From the NCBI RefSeq assembly GCF_004363175.1, contig NZ_SNYR01000001.1, forward strand, positions 868,001 to 932,000: a stretch of DNA of 64,000 bases, given 5' to 3'. Source of the stretch: Maritalea mobilis (GTDB taxonomy: Bacteria > Pseudomonadota > Alphaproteobacteria > Rhizobiales > Devosiaceae). Positions 8,046-17,067 of the stretch are shown piece by piece. Under the pieces are notes generated by a model that worked only from the letters and a program-made list of their open reading frames with translations, had not been told where the DNA came from and ran no database searches. Made by a program: the position numbers and the translations under genes. The stretch's first letter is position 1, and each line of letters begins with the position of its first letter.

Positions 8046-9434
8046 CTATCCATAGCGCACAAGGCCAAGCCGATCCCGTTGCGAGAACCGAATAGTCAGC
8101 AAAACCGCCACAACGGCCAAGCCCAATGCCATGCCGGCCCAAACACCAATGCCGCGCCATTCAAACACGAAGCCAAGCAGATAACCGACAGGAATGCCCA
8201 CGACCCAATAGCCAAATAGAGCAATCGCCATTGGCACCTTTGTATCAGAGAGCCCACGCAAGGAAGCGGCGGCCATCACCTGCCCGCCATCCACCAATTG
8301 GAAGACGCCTGCAATCATGATGTAGGTCACCGCAAAATTGAACGCGGCCACATTCTCCGGATCAGCCGGATTCAAGAAGAACTGAACAAAAAAGCCCGGG
8401 AACAAGATATACAACATGCAAGTGAACACCATAAAGCCAACGCCCATGGCAATGCTGGTCCAGCCGGAAATCATCACCCCGATGGGTGAACGCCGCCCGT
8501 GGCAAATGCCAACGCGAACTGTCGTTGCTTGGCTAATGCCAAGCGGCACCATGAATGAAATCGCCGTGATTTGCAGCGCAATCGCATGTGCGGCCAGTTC
8601 AGGCTTGCTCAACCAGCCCATCATAAAGGCTGCAACAGAGAACATGCCAACTTCTGCCATCAACATAAAGCCGATGGGCACACCCACACGAATGACTTCA
8701 AAGAAACGCTGCCAATCTGGCTTCCAAAACCGTTGCAACAAATTGTAATCTTTGAACCGTTTGAGCGCGAGCGCATAGATCAGCGCAAACAAGAAAGTTG
8801 CACTATGCACAATCACTGTCGAGATGCCCGCCCCCAAAAGCTCTAAACGCGGCAAGCCAAAATTACCGAACATCAAGCCATAATTGCCAATGATGTTGAG
8901 TACGATGCCCACCAATGTCGCAAGCAGAACAACCAAGGTAATATTGTGGGCCGCCAAGAACGAACGCATCACTGCAAACAGCAGGAAGGGATAAAACTGG
9001 AATGCCCCGACACGCGCATAGGTCTCAGCCAAGGCTGCAATATCCGGCTCTTGTCCTAGCAACAAAAAGATATGATCAATTTGCAGCATCAAGGGAATAA
9101 CGAGGGTGCTGAATGCAATACACACCCAAAAACCCTGCCTCACAGTGCGGCGCACAGAGACTTCATCGCCCTCGCCAATGGCTTTCGCCATCATAGGAGA
9201 AACCGCCGTCACCAGCCCCATGCCAAAAATCAAAAAGAAGAACATGAAAGAGTGCGCCAACGCGCCCGCACCCAAAAATTCTGGCCCCAACCAGCCCATC
9301 ATAATCACATCTGATGTGCTCAACCCAATTTGCGCCAATTGTGCCAACACCAATGGCCACGCCAACTTAAACGTCGCGCGCGCCTCTTCTAACCACATAT
9401 TGCCCGTGCCCTGGGCATTTTCCATTTGTGCCAC
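8046..9434 (-). CDS. MATE family multidrug/Na+ antiporter
   Basis: A 462-residue integral membrane protein with about 12 hydrophobic segments in two homologous halves, beginning EARATFKLAWPLVLAQLAQIGLSTSDVIMMGWLG, the typical NorM/DinF-type start with the TDVIM-like loop. Length matches MATE transporters, which export cationic drugs in exchange for Na+ or H+. The start is GTG at 9432-9434, 7 bp after AAGGA; an in-frame ATG follows three codons later. It is upstream of, and in the same direction as, the fds operon but separated by 183 bp, so it is probably a separate unit. Substrate unknown. Confidence 0.93.
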   Translation of the reverse strand: MAQMENAQGTGNMWLEEARATFKLAWPLVLAQLAQIGLSTSDVIMMGWLGPEFLGAGALAHSFMFFFLIFGMGLVTAVSPMMAKAIGEGDEVSVRRTVRQGFWVCIAFSTLVIPLMLQIDHIFLLLGQEPDIAALAETYARVGAFQFYPFLLFAVMRSFLAAHNITLVVLLATLVGIVLNIIGNYGLMFGNFGLPRLELLGAGISTVIVHSATFLFALIYALALKRFKDYNLLQRFWKPDWQRFFEVIRVGVPIGFMLMAEVGMFSVAAFMMGWLSKPELAAHAIALQITAISFMVPLGISQATTVRVGICHGRRSPIGVMISGWTSIAMGVGFMVFTCMLYILFPGFFVQFFLNPADPENVAAFNFAVTYIMIAGVFQLVDGGQVMAAASLRGLSDTKVPMAIALFGYWVVGIPVGYLLGFVFEWRGIGVWAGMALGLAVVAVLLTIRFSQRDRLGLVRYG

Positions 9435-9682
9435 AGCTAAATCCTTCGATCATTTAGTTCTGGATCGCCTGAGAGGCGCAAATCGCGCGTGAGGCCAGAA
9501 ATCAGTATGCCTGAAAATCTGTCAGCCGGATTTAGATTTGGCAAGATATATGATGGAAAATTTTGACCAATTGGCCATTTCCAAGGCTCAGAAATAAAAA
9601 TGGTGACCTTTTAGCCACCATTTCGAGCCTTACCGCAGCGACCGCGATCACCCAACGCCGACGCGCCCCACTCTCCTTCGTC

Positions 9683-9705
9683 ACCACCGGGCTTGACCCG
9701 GTGGT
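9683..9705. repeat. CTTGA-loop palindrome
   Basis: ACCACCGGG-CTTGA-CCCGGTGGT, perfect 9-bp stem. Same loop as at 2086-2108 with a different stem. Confidence 0.8.
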
Positions 9706-9801
9706 CCATGTAGCATTCGCTTTTTGGCGAACAAGGCTGTGGCTTTGACCAATGCCCGTTTCCGCGTGCCAAAACTTCGCCACTCGGCCAGCCACAAATA
9801 G

Positions 9802-9824
9802 ATTACCGGATCAAGTCCGGTAAT
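9802..9824. repeat. CTTGA-loop palindrome (opposite orientation)
   Basis: ATTACCGGA-TCAAG-TCCGGTAAT, perfect 9-bp stem with the reverse-complement loop, followed by GAC. It is about 100 bp from the copy at 9683 and inverted relative to it. Confidence 0.8.
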
Positions 9825-10060
9825 GACGTGGGTGTGTTTTGGCAGGCAATGCCATTTTTAAGTTACACGACACAGCAAGAATTCATTGGGCAGAACGCTC
9901 AACCTGCATATCCAATTCAATCAGCCCTCACTCCTTGCGGTGCGCCGTCCGGCACTCTTTAAAATAGCCTCTGCTACTTTTTGGACAACCGAACAAAACT
10001 TTCCTATCGTGTTCGTACACCGCTAACCAATGATCTATCGCCATCAGGAAATTTACAGAT

Positions 10061-10903
10061 ATGAGGCTACCTTCACCGCATAGGGCCCAAAGAATGTTTC
10101 TATTAGCTCTGTTTTCTATAAATATATTTCTTTTACCCCAATGGGCAAAAAGCGAAGAAGCAAACAATCAAGTGGCAAACATTTTCTTGGAGAAGTATCT
10201 AGAATACGCTCTTAACCCGGCAGACGATAACAAGAAGCGGATTGTCAAATTCAAAGCAGATTTATTGCCCCCAAAGCTAGTCCCAATTCCACAAAAATCA
10301 ATTACACCAAATATAGAGGACGTTTTAGGTTATGTAGCGGGCTTGAGCGTTCTAAGTCGTCATTTTCAGCCTCGATCACCACTCAAGGATCGACAAATCA
10401 AAGTATTTAGCGCCGAAGAATTTATCGAATTCCTACTAGATAAAAACAAACCGCATTCCAGCGCCAACGGAATAATAGTTGTTAATGTAGGCAACATTGA
10501 AGAATTAAGGGTGATAATATATCGCAACGTTCAGTCCCTAAGCAAACCTGCGCTCATGAACCAAATTAAAGAATTCGAAGATTCGATAACCAAGGGCACG
10601 CCATATTGCAAAACAGTTAGAAAAATGACGCCAAAAGGCACAGAAATTGTCAATGTGTTTATATACATTCAGACTGAAGCAAACTTTGGAAAGTGTTTTA
10701 ACTCCAGCATATTTGAAGCCTTTGGGCTCAATAAACGCAACAAAAAACACAACTCCATCCTTGACCATTCAAATCAGCGCAGGCGCCCTAGTGAATTTGA
10801 TTGGATGCTATGGAGTTTTCATAACAACCCGCTAATAAAACACGGCATGACAAGAGCTGAGGTCTTTGCTGTTGCTGATCAAATTCTCAGCCACTCCGAA
10901 TAG
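10061..10903 (+). CDS. DUF2927 domain-containing exported protein
   Basis: A 280-residue protein with a hydrophobic N-terminal segment (MFLLALFSINIFLLPQWAKS, about residues 12-31), which looks like a signal peptide; the true start may be the second ATG at 10094. The C-terminal half matches the DUF2927 pattern: KCFNSSIFEAFGLNK, then HNSILDHSNQ and a closing block ending NPLIKHGMTRAEV. The function of the family is unknown. The gene is clearly AT-richer than its neighbours and uses rarer codons, which suggests recent acquisition or relaxed constraint. It stands alone, convergent with the ETF-QO gene. Confidence 0.75.
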   Translation: MRLPSPHRAQRMFLLALFSINIFLLPQWAKSEEANNQVANIFLEKYLEYALNPADDNKKRIVKFKADLLPPKLVPIPQKSITPNIEDVLGYVAGLSVLSRHFQPRSPLKDRQIKVFSAEEFIEFLLDKNKPHSSANGIIVVNVGNIEELRVIIYRNVQSLSKPALMNQIKEFEDSITKGTPYCKTVRKMTPKGTEIVNVFIYIQTEANFGKCFNSSIFEAFGLNKRNKKHNSILDHSNQRRRPSEFDWMLWSFHNNPLIKHGMTRAEVFAVADQILSHSE

Positions 10904-10922
10904 AATTTGAGAGGCAGAAATC

Positions 10923-12575
10923 CTACATATTCGGATAATTCGGCCCCTCACCGCCTTGCGGGGTGGTCCACACAATATTGCGGGCTGGGTCTTTGATGTC
11001 ACAGGTTTTGCAGTGAACGCAGTTTTGCGCGTTGATTACAAATTTCGAGCCAGACCCGTCATTTTGCTCAACCACTTCATAAACCCCAGCCGGGCAATAG
11101 CGTTGTGATGGCTCATCATATTCCGGCAGTGTTTTTTCAATTGGCACTGACGGGTCTTTAAGCTTCAAATGGCAAGGCTGCTCTTCCGCGTGGTTGGTGA
11201 ACGAAAAGCTCACATTGGTCAGCCGATCAAAGCTCAATTCTCCATCCGGTTTCGGATAGGTCAATTTAGGATAATCCGCTGCTTTGCCCGTGGCTTCTGC
11301 ATCAGAAACACCATGACATTGCGTACCCAAAAGCGGCTTGCCGAACAAAGACGCCCACCACATATCCATGCCAGAAAGCATCACACCCAAAGGCCCTTTT
11401 TTGGCCAGCGGTTTCACATTGCGCACTTTGTCGATGTCTTTGAAAATCGGGCCGGTCCGCACTTCGGTTTCGTAGGCAGTCAACTCGTCGCCCGCGCGCC
11501 CAGCCGCCAAAGCCTCAACCACCGCGTCAGCAGCCGCAATGCCAGAAAGCATCGCATTATGATTGCCCTTAAGCCGTGCAAAATTGAGCGTGCCCGCAGC
11601 GCATCCCAAAAGCGCCCCACCCGGGAACACCATTTTCGGCAAAGATTGAACGCCACCGCCAGAAATAACCCGCGCGCCATAAGCGGTACGGCGACCACCT
11701 TTCAGCAGCTCAGCCACATGCGGATGATGCTTGAATTTTTGGAATTCACCATAAGGGAACAGGTGCGGATTTTTGTAATCCAGATGCACCACAAACCCGA
11801 CATAAACCTGATTATCTTCCAAATGATAGATAAAGGAGCCACCGCCCGCGTCCTTGTCCAGCGGCCAACCCATAGAGTGTTCCACATGCCCAAGCTTGTG
11901 CTTGGCGGGATCAATCTCCCAAATTTCTTTCATGCCCAGACCATATTTTTGATGGTCGGCATCTTTCGCCAAATCAAATTTCTCAATCAATTGCTGCGAC
12001 AGAGACCCGCGCGCACCTTCTGAGAAAAAGACATATTTGCCGCGCAATTCCATGCCCGGCTCATAGTTCGGCCCCGGCGTACCATCCGGATTCAGGCCAA
12101 ATTCGCCGGCCACAACGCCAGCCACTTCGCCATTTTCACCATAAACAAGTTCAGACGCGGCAAAGCCCGGGAACACCTCAACGCCAATCGCTTCAGCCTG
12201 CTCTGCCAACCAACGGCATACATTGCCCATAGAAACGATATAGCAGCCCTTATTGCTCAAAAGCGGCGGCATAAAAGCGTGAGGGATGGTGTTTTTGCCT
12301 GTCTCAGAAAACACATGAAACTCGTCTGTGCCGACCGCCGTTTTGATCGGCGCGTCTTTTTCCTGCCAATCAGGGATTAATTCATTTAGGCCGGACACAT
12401 CCAAAATCGCGCCAGACAGAATGTGCGCGCCAACTTCAGAGCCTTTTTCCAGCACCACAACAGAAACATCGTCGCCCGCTTTTTGCTTGATGCGAATGGC
12501 CGCCGAAAGCCCTGCGGGCCCTGCGCCAATAATCACCACATCATATTCCATCGCTTCGCGTTCGATCTCTGCCAT
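10923..12575 (-). CDS. Electron transfer flavoprotein-ubiquinone oxidoreductase
   Basis: A 550-residue membrane-associated flavoprotein that passes electrons from reduced ETF (fatty acid, amino acid and choline dehydrogenases) to ubiquinone. Visible: an N-terminal FAD-binding GAGPAGLSAAIRIKQ motif (about residues 17-31), the quinone-binding middle region, and a C-terminal [4Fe-4S] domain with CPAGVYEV, then NAQNCVHCKTCDIKDP, four cysteines in all. Length is normal. GGGGAACAGC precedes the ATG. The neighbouring ridA/dauA genes make a link to amino-acid oxidation plausible, but ETF-QO serves many dehydrogenases. Confidence 0.97.
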   Translation of the reverse strand: MAEIEREAMEYDVVIIGAGPAGLSAAIRIKQKAGDDVSVVVLEKGSEVGAHILSGAILDVSGLNELIPDWQEKDAPIKTAVGTDEFHVFSETGKNTIPHAFMPPLLSNKGCYIVSMGNVCRWLAEQAEAIGVEVFPGFAASELVYGENGEVAGVVAGEFGLNPDGTPGPNYEPGMELRGKYVFFSEGARGSLSQQLIEKFDLAKDADHQKYGLGMKEIWEIDPAKHKLGHVEHSMGWPLDKDAGGGSFIYHLEDNQVYVGFVVHLDYKNPHLFPYGEFQKFKHHPHVAELLKGGRRTAYGARVISGGGVQSLPKMVFPGGALLGCAAGTLNFARLKGNHNAMLSGIAAADAVVEALAAGRAGDELTAYETEVRTGPIFKDIDKVRNVKPLAKKGPLGVMLSGMDMWWASLFGKPLLGTQCHGVSDAEATGKAADYPKLTYPKPDGELSFDRLTNVSFSFTNHAEEQPCHLKLKDPSVPIEKTLPEYDEPSQRYCPAGVYEVVEQNDGSGSKFVINAQNCVHCKTCDIKDPARNIVWTTPQGGEGPNYPNM

Positions 12576-12660
12576 GCTGTTCCCCTAAAACCTTATGCCT
12601 GAAGGTTGTGCGCAACGCGCATTATTTAAAACTTAAAGCAAGTCATACCGCAAACAAACC

Positions 12661-12715
12661 GGGCTGCCAATTGACCCTTTTGCATAAACAAATGCGTAAA
12701 ACGCATTGGCAGCCC
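12661..12715. other. Nested inverted repeats between ridA and ETF-QO
   Basis: GGGCTGCCAAT (12661-12671) pairs with ATTGGCAGCCC (12705-12715), a perfect 11-bp stem. ATGCGT-AAA-ACGCAT (12692-12706) forms a second hairpin that shares bases with the outer stem, so the two compete at its edge. On the plus strand the outer stem runs into TATTTTT. Both neighbouring genes are on the minus strand, where this would lie after ridA and before ETF-QO; terminator or attenuator is possible but unproven. Confidence 0.45.
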
Positions 12716-12723
12716 TATTTTTG

Positions 12724-13071
12724 CTAAACTTTAGCAGCGGTGATCATGATCTCTACATCAAAATCAGGTGTCGCCAACTTGCTTTCCCCGCAAGCGCGCG
12801 CAGGTGGGTTGGCCGGATCAATCCACGCATCCCAAACCGCATTCATTTCATTGAAATGCTTCATGTCTGAAAGCCAGATTTCAGCCTTCAACACATTTGA
12901 TTTTGACGTCCCAGATTCCGCCAACAAACGGTCAATCTTATCCAAGATGCTTTTGGTTTGCTCTTCAATGCTTGCAGCAGGCGTGCCCACTTGGCCAGCC
13001 AGATAGACCATATTTTCAAAGATAACAGCTTGGCTCATGCGTGAACCGGGTTCAATGCGTTTAATGCTCAT
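12724..13071 (-). CDS. RidA family enamine/imine deaminase
   Basis: A 115-residue YjgF/RidA protein. The active-site arginine and cysteine are present in NPPARACGESKLATPDFDVEI (Arg of PARAC, and the acidic residue of DVEI). RidA proteins hydrolyse reactive enamines and imines released by PLP or flavin enzymes. The gene starts 12 bp after the stop of the D-amino-acid oxidase-like gene, with AAGGAAG as ribosome binding site, so the two are co-transcribed. That fits removal of the imino acid the flavoenzyme produces. Confidence 0.93.
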   Translation of the reverse strand: MSIKRIEPGSRMSQAVIFENMVYLAGQVGTPAASIEEQTKSILDKIDRLLAESGTSKSNVLKAEIWLSDMKHFNEMNAVWDAWIDPANPPARACGESKLATPDFDVEIMITAAKV

Positions 13072-13083
13072 TTTTTCTTCCTT

Positions 13084-14199
13084 TTAGTGTTCAAATCGTG
13101 CTGGGGACAAACTGTCCACCAGCCATTGCTCTGCAAATTCAGGCAAATCAATTTCCATCAATTGGCAAGCCGCCAATTCCGACAGGGCAGCCGACGTTTG
13201 AATGCCATATCCACCTTGCCCTGCAAGCCAGAAAAAGCCGTTTTGGTCCGCTGAATAGCCAGAAATGGGCGTGCCATCAGGCGGAAACACGCGCAGCCCG
13301 GCCCAGCTATGCTCCAGCCGTGTCACTTCAAAATTCATCATCTCTTCAAAGCGAAACAGCCCCTCAGCCAACACCATATCGTCCACAAAGACATCATGTG
13401 GCTCGACCAGATCTTCATCCGCTGGCGACACCAAAAACTGCCCCGCGTCAGGCTTCATATACCAGGTTTCCCCAGCATCAATCAGCATTGGCCAATGCAT
13501 GGATTGCCCTGGCATGGGTGACGCCAACACACCGATGGAACGGCGTTTAGGCTGCAACCCTACCGGGCGCACGCCGCAGCGTTCCGCCACCACATCGCCC
13601 CATGCACCAGCGGCATTGACGATTTTATCGGCCTCCACAGAGCCGGATTTTGTTTCCAACACCCAATGGCCAGATTGGTTTGAGCCAGACAGCACCTCGC
13701 TATCCGTTCGCACCTCACCGCCATGTTTCTTGATCTGTTTCAGCCAGCCTTGGTGCAACGCTGCAACGTCTAAATCTTTCGCATTTGGCTCATGTGCCGC
13801 AGCCACCAACTGATCTTTATCGAGCAGCGGCACCATTTCAATTGCCTGCTCCACGCTGATGGGCACCAGCCCCTCACCCGCATCCAGCAATTCATCCAAA
13901 TGCGGCTTATGCGCCTCATTGGCCACAAACAAAATGCCGCGATCACCCAAAACGGAATAATCAAAAATATCCTTAGGCGGATTTTGGAAATAGCGGAACG
14001 ACGCCCGGCTCAACGCTCGGATGGTGTCATTGCCATAATTTTGCACGAAAATCGCAGCTGAACGGCCCGTGCTGTGCACCCCTGGCCGATCTTCTGATTC
14101 GAGCAGAACAATTTTCAACCCACGCAGCGCCAATTGCGCACCGATGCCTGCCGCCGCAATGCCTGCGCCAACAATGGCTACATCATACTTTTCTGCCAA
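13084..14199 (-). CDS. FAD-dependent amino-acid dehydrogenase, D-arginine dehydrogenase-like
   Basis: A 371-residue DAO-family flavoprotein. The N-terminal dinucleotide motif reads VGAGIAAAGIG (the usual third glycine replaced by alanine), followed by LESEDRPGVHSTGRSAA and, further on, GVRPVGLQPKRRSIGVL, WYMKPDAGQFLVSPADE and FFWLAGQGGYGIQTSAA. These blocks and the length closely match Pseudomonas D-arginine dehydrogenase DauA as I remember it, which makes imino acids from D-arginine and other D-amino acids. The downstream ridA supports imine formation. Exact substrate is inferred; another D-amino acid or a related amine is possible. The electron acceptor is probably quinone or ETF rather than oxygen. 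Confidence 0.85.
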   Translation of the reverse strand: MAEKYDVAIVGAGIAAAGIGAQLALRGLKIVLLESEDRPGVHSTGRSAAIFVQNYGNDTIRALSRASFRYFQNPPKDIFDYSVLGDRGILFVANEAHKPHLDELLDAGEGLVPISVEQAIEMVPLLDKDQLVAAAHEPNAKDLDVAALHQGWLKQIKKHGGEVRTDSEVLSGSNQSGHWVLETKSGSVEADKIVNAAGAWGDVVAERCGVRPVGLQPKRRSIGVLASPMPGQSMHWPMLIDAGETWYMKPDAGQFLVSPADEDLVEPHDVFVDDMVLAEGLFRFEEMMNFEVTRLEHSWAGLRVFPPDGTPISGYSADQNGFFWLAGQGGYGIQTSAALSELAACQLMEIDLPEFAEQWLVDSLSPARFEH

Positions 14200-14308
14200 T
14201 TTTAAAACTGTCCCTTGATTGGATTTGCACTAAATCCCACCGATGGCCGCACCATGGCATCAAAAAGCCGCAAAGGCCACCGTGAATTTGCGTCTTTTCA
14301 CCCTGTGA

Positions 14309-16114
14309 TCAACGCCCAACGGCATAGCCTTGCATTTGCCGCGGGTTGGCCGCCGCCCGCAAAAAGCCACCGCTGGTTTGTGCCGCAGTCATCCGGCCAA
14401 TTGACCAGTCACTTTCAGCAATAACTTGGTGACCTTTCGCCCGCAAAAACTCAATGGTTTTTTGCCCGAAGCGCGTTTCCACTTCCAAATGCCCCGCATC
14501 CGCCTCACGTGGATAAAAACTCGAGGTGAAATGGTTTGTGAAGAATCCCGGCGCATCAATATTTTCCTGCAAATTCAGGCCAAAATGCACATGGCGTAGG
14601 AAGAAATGCAGCGACCATTGGTCCTGCTGGTCCCCACCCGGCGTGCCGAAAATCAGCTCCGGCTTGCCATCCTTCAAAGCCATATTGACTGAGAGCGTTG
14701 TCCGCGGCCGCCGCTTTGGCGCCAAGGCACTCGGCGCTTTTTCATCCAGCCAATACATTTGCGCCCGATTGGTCAGGCAAAAGCCCAAGCCCTCCACAAC
14801 AGGCGAACTTTGCAGCCAGCCACCACTTGGCGTGGCGGTCACCATATTGCCCCAACGATCGATAATATCCAGATGGCAGGTATCGCCCTTTACGCTACCT
14901 TTCTCGCCCAACTCCTGATGGTCAAACTTGGCCACCGTCGGCTCGCCCATGTTGGTATTGTTGCGCCCTTCTTGGGTTTGCCCTTTTGGCCGATCAATCG
15001 TGAAGGGCTCACTGTCGCCAATTTGCCCTGCCGTTGCGCGCATGGCGGCCATATCCCCAATCAATTGCCGCCGCGCATCATTGTAGCTGTCGCTCAGCAA
15101 CACATCCATGGGCACATCAACAAAGTCCGGATCGCCATAATATGCCTCGCGGTCAGCAAAGGCCAACTTGCTGGCTTCGGTCACCAAATGCACAAATTGC
15201 GGATCGCGCTCATCCAACGCATCCAGATCAAACCCCTTGAGCAAAGCCAATTGCTGCAACAGCGCTGGTCCCTGCGTCCACGGCTCCGCCTTCAGCACTT
15301 CATAGCCACCATAATCATAGCTAAGTGGTGCCTCATAGCTGGCCTGCCAATTGGCCATATCATCAGCAGTCAACACACCCTTGTGTGGACTGCCAGAAGT
15401 ATCCATCAATTCATTATTGGCAAAGAAATCGCCAATGGTTTCAGCCACAAAACCGCGATACCAAGCGTCCCGCGCCTTATCAATTTGCGCCTCACGCCCG
15501 CTCACCGCCTTCGATTCCTCAACTATCCGCCGATAGGTCGCCGCCAATTGCGGGTTGGCAAATTTGCCGCTCAAACCCGGCATCTTGCCGTTTGGCAAAT
15601 AGATGGCGGCAGAGCTTTTCCAATGCTCCGTGAATAGATCTTTCACCTTACCAATCGTGCCCACAATATTGGGCACCAGCGGAATCCCCGCCTCCGCATA
15701 ATGAATGGCATAGCTCAACACATCTTCCACGCTCATGGTGCCATAATCGCGCAGCACCATCATCCACGCGTCAAACGCCCCCGGCACAACCGCAGACAAA
15801 AGGCCCGAGCCGGGCATAATTTCAAAGCCTTCATTGCGATAATGGGCAATGGTCGCCTTTTCCGGCGCCACACCTTGCCCGCACACCACCTGCGGCGCTT
15901 CACCTGCCTTGGCGATAATCATCGGCACTTCACCGCCCGGCCCGTTTAGATGCGGCTCCACCACTTGCAAGGTAAATCCAGTGGCCACGGCGGCATCAAA
16001 TGCATTGCCGCCACGTTCCAGCACAGCCATGCCAACGGCACTGGCAATCCAGTGGGTGCTGGCCACAACGCCAAAATCACCCCGAATTTCCGGTCGAGTT
16101 GTAAATGCTTGCAC
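14309..16114 (-). CDS. Gamma-glutamyltransferase family protein
   Basis: A 601-residue Ntn-hydrolase of the GGT family. The likely catalytic threonine that starts the small subunit is in KGDTCHLDIID (about residue 412), followed by NMVTATPSGGW and the GTPGGDQQDQW block. The family cleaves gamma-glutamyl bonds, as in glutathione, or related substrates such as cephalosporins. No signal peptide is visible, unlike classic periplasmic GGT. The frame opens at a TTG at 16156; I choose the GTG at 16112-16114, which has AGGGAGG 6 bp upstream. A PdhR-type operator lies 42 bp further upstream, facing a divergent FadR-type regulator. Confidence 0.92.
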   Translation of the reverse strand: MQAFTTRPEIRGDFGVVASTHWIASAVGMAVLERGGNAFDAAVATGFTLQVVEPHLNGPGGEVPMIIAKAGEAPQVVCGQGVAPEKATIAHYRNEGFEIMPGSGLLSAVVPGAFDAWMMVLRDYGTMSVEDVLSYAIHYAEAGIPLVPNIVGTIGKVKDLFTEHWKSSAAIYLPNGKMPGLSGKFANPQLAATYRRIVEESKAVSGREAQIDKARDAWYRGFVAETIGDFFANNELMDTSGSPHKGVLTADDMANWQASYEAPLSYDYGGYEVLKAEPWTQGPALLQQLALLKGFDLDALDERDPQFVHLVTEASKLAFADREAYYGDPDFVDVPMDVLLSDSYNDARRQLIGDMAAMRATAGQIGDSEPFTIDRPKGQTQEGRNNTNMGEPTVAKFDHQELGEKGSVKGDTCHLDIIDRWGNMVTATPSGGWLQSSPVVEGLGFCLTNRAQMYWLDEKAPSALAPKRRPRTTLSVNMALKDGKPELIFGTPGGDQQDQWSLHFFLRHVHFGLNLQENIDAPGFFTNHFTSSFYPREADAGHLEVETRFGQKTIEFLRAKGHQVIAESDWSIGRMTAAQTSGGFLRAAANPRQMQGYAVGR

Positions 16115-16155
16115 GCCTAGCCTCCCTGCCGCCGCAATTATGCTTGATTCAATCA

Positions 16156-16170
16156 ATTGGTTGCACCAAT
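16156..16170. promoter_or_regulatory. PdhR/FadR-type operator
   Basis: ATTGGT-TGC-ACCAAT: perfect 6-bp arms around 3 bases, which matches the known PdhR operator consensus ATTGGTnnnACCAAT. It lies between the GGT gene and the divergent FCD regulator, so that regulator probably binds here to control GGT and perhaps itself. Confidence 0.8.
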
Positions 16171-16330
16171 ATTGACAGCAATACAGGCTGCGTCAACACG
16201 GCAAATATATGATTTTGGGGGGCTAATTGCGGTTTCGCTCTTTCCGATTGTGAATTAAGCACATGCAAACATTGCATTTCATCCCATTTGCGCTAAAAAT
16301 CATAAAAACCAATTGAAAGCGGGGAATAAT

Positions 16331-17041
16331 TTGGCAAGCTCACCAAAGCCCGACATGCAGGAAACCGCCCAAAAACCAGCGCCAGAACGCGCTTATGAAG
16401 CGGTGATCGCAAAAATTCGCGTCATGATTGAAGAGAAAAATCTCGGCCCGGGAGATACCCTACCGCCGGAACGGCAATTGGCCGAAATCTTCAATGTTTC
16501 CCGCCATTCCCTGCGTGAAGCGATCCGTGTTTTACAGGAAAAAGGCGTGCTCGCCGCCCGCCAAGGCAGCGGCAACTACATCCAATCCGCCACCCGCGGC
16601 GATTTGATGCGCACCCTCGCCGTTTCCACCAACACCGGTTCCCGCCGCGCTCTGGAAATCTTCCAACTGCGCGAAATCATGGAGCCGCAACTCGCCGCCC
16701 TCGCCGCTGAAATGGGTGAAGCACGGCATATTGAAATGCTGGAATCGATCTTGGAAAAGCAAGGGCAAACGACAGACGGTATTGAGCTTCGAAAGCTCGA
16801 CCACGAGTTCCACGAAACCCTAGCCGCCGCAACCGGCAATGCCACCCTTTACGAACTGGCCCAAAACATCAACCGCTCGCTTCTCCCCCCAAAAACCAAA
16901 ATCTACGACAACCGCGAACGCCAAGTGATTTCACTCGAAGGCCACCGCAAGATTTTGGACGCCATCAAAAACAAAGATGTCGAAGGCGCCAAAGCCGAAA
17001 TGCGCGCCCATATCGCACGGGTAAAATCGACGGTTTTTTAG
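16331..17041 (+). CDS. FadR/GntR family transcriptional regulator (FCD)
   Basis: Winged helix with GDTLPPERQLAEIFNVSRHS, then LREAIRVLQEKGVL and RQGSGNYI, then an FCD domain with LREIMEPQLAALAA and a DHEFHETLAAATGN metal-site region. It is of the PdhR/LldR type. Three starts are possible: TTG 16313, TTG 16331 and ATG 16355. Only 16331 has a ribosome binding site (GCGGGGA, 6-7 bp away), giving 236 residues. Divergent from the GGT-like gene across an ATTGGTnnnACCAAT palindrome. The effector would be a small carboxylic acid; which one is unknown. Confidence 0.9.
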   Translation: MASSPKPDMQETAQKPAPERAYEAVIAKIRVMIEEKNLGPGDTLPPERQLAEIFNVSRHSLREAIRVLQEKGVLAARQGSGNYIQSATRGDLMRTLAVSTNTGSRRALEIFQLREIMEPQLAALAAEMGEARHIEMLESILEKQGQTTDGIELRKLDHEFHETLAAATGNATLYELAQNINRSLLPPKTKIYDNRERQVISLEGHRKILDAIKNKDVEGAKAEMRAHIARVKSTVF

Positions 17042-17067
17042 TGTCCCGCTATAGCCGCCTCATGGCC

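Larger units (their letters stand above)
9435..10060. other. Gene-free spacer with two CTTGA-type palindromes
   Basis: About 620 bp between the MATE start and the DUF2927 gene. Frames in this spacer are short, without ribosome binding sites or recognisable sequence. The only structure I see is the pair of palindromes near 9.7 and 9.8 kb. Confidence 0.5.

Noticed and set aside
9532-9795. 87-residue minus-strand frame in the 9.4-10.1 kb spacer
   Set aside because: No ribosome binding site, and it overlaps the CTTGA palindrome at 9683.
11169-12023. 284-residue plus-strand frame
   Set aside because: Antisense to ETF-QO; no start signal and no recognisable domain.
14759-15637. 292-residue plus-strand frame
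   Set aside because: Antisense to the GGT gene; composition of a shadow frame.
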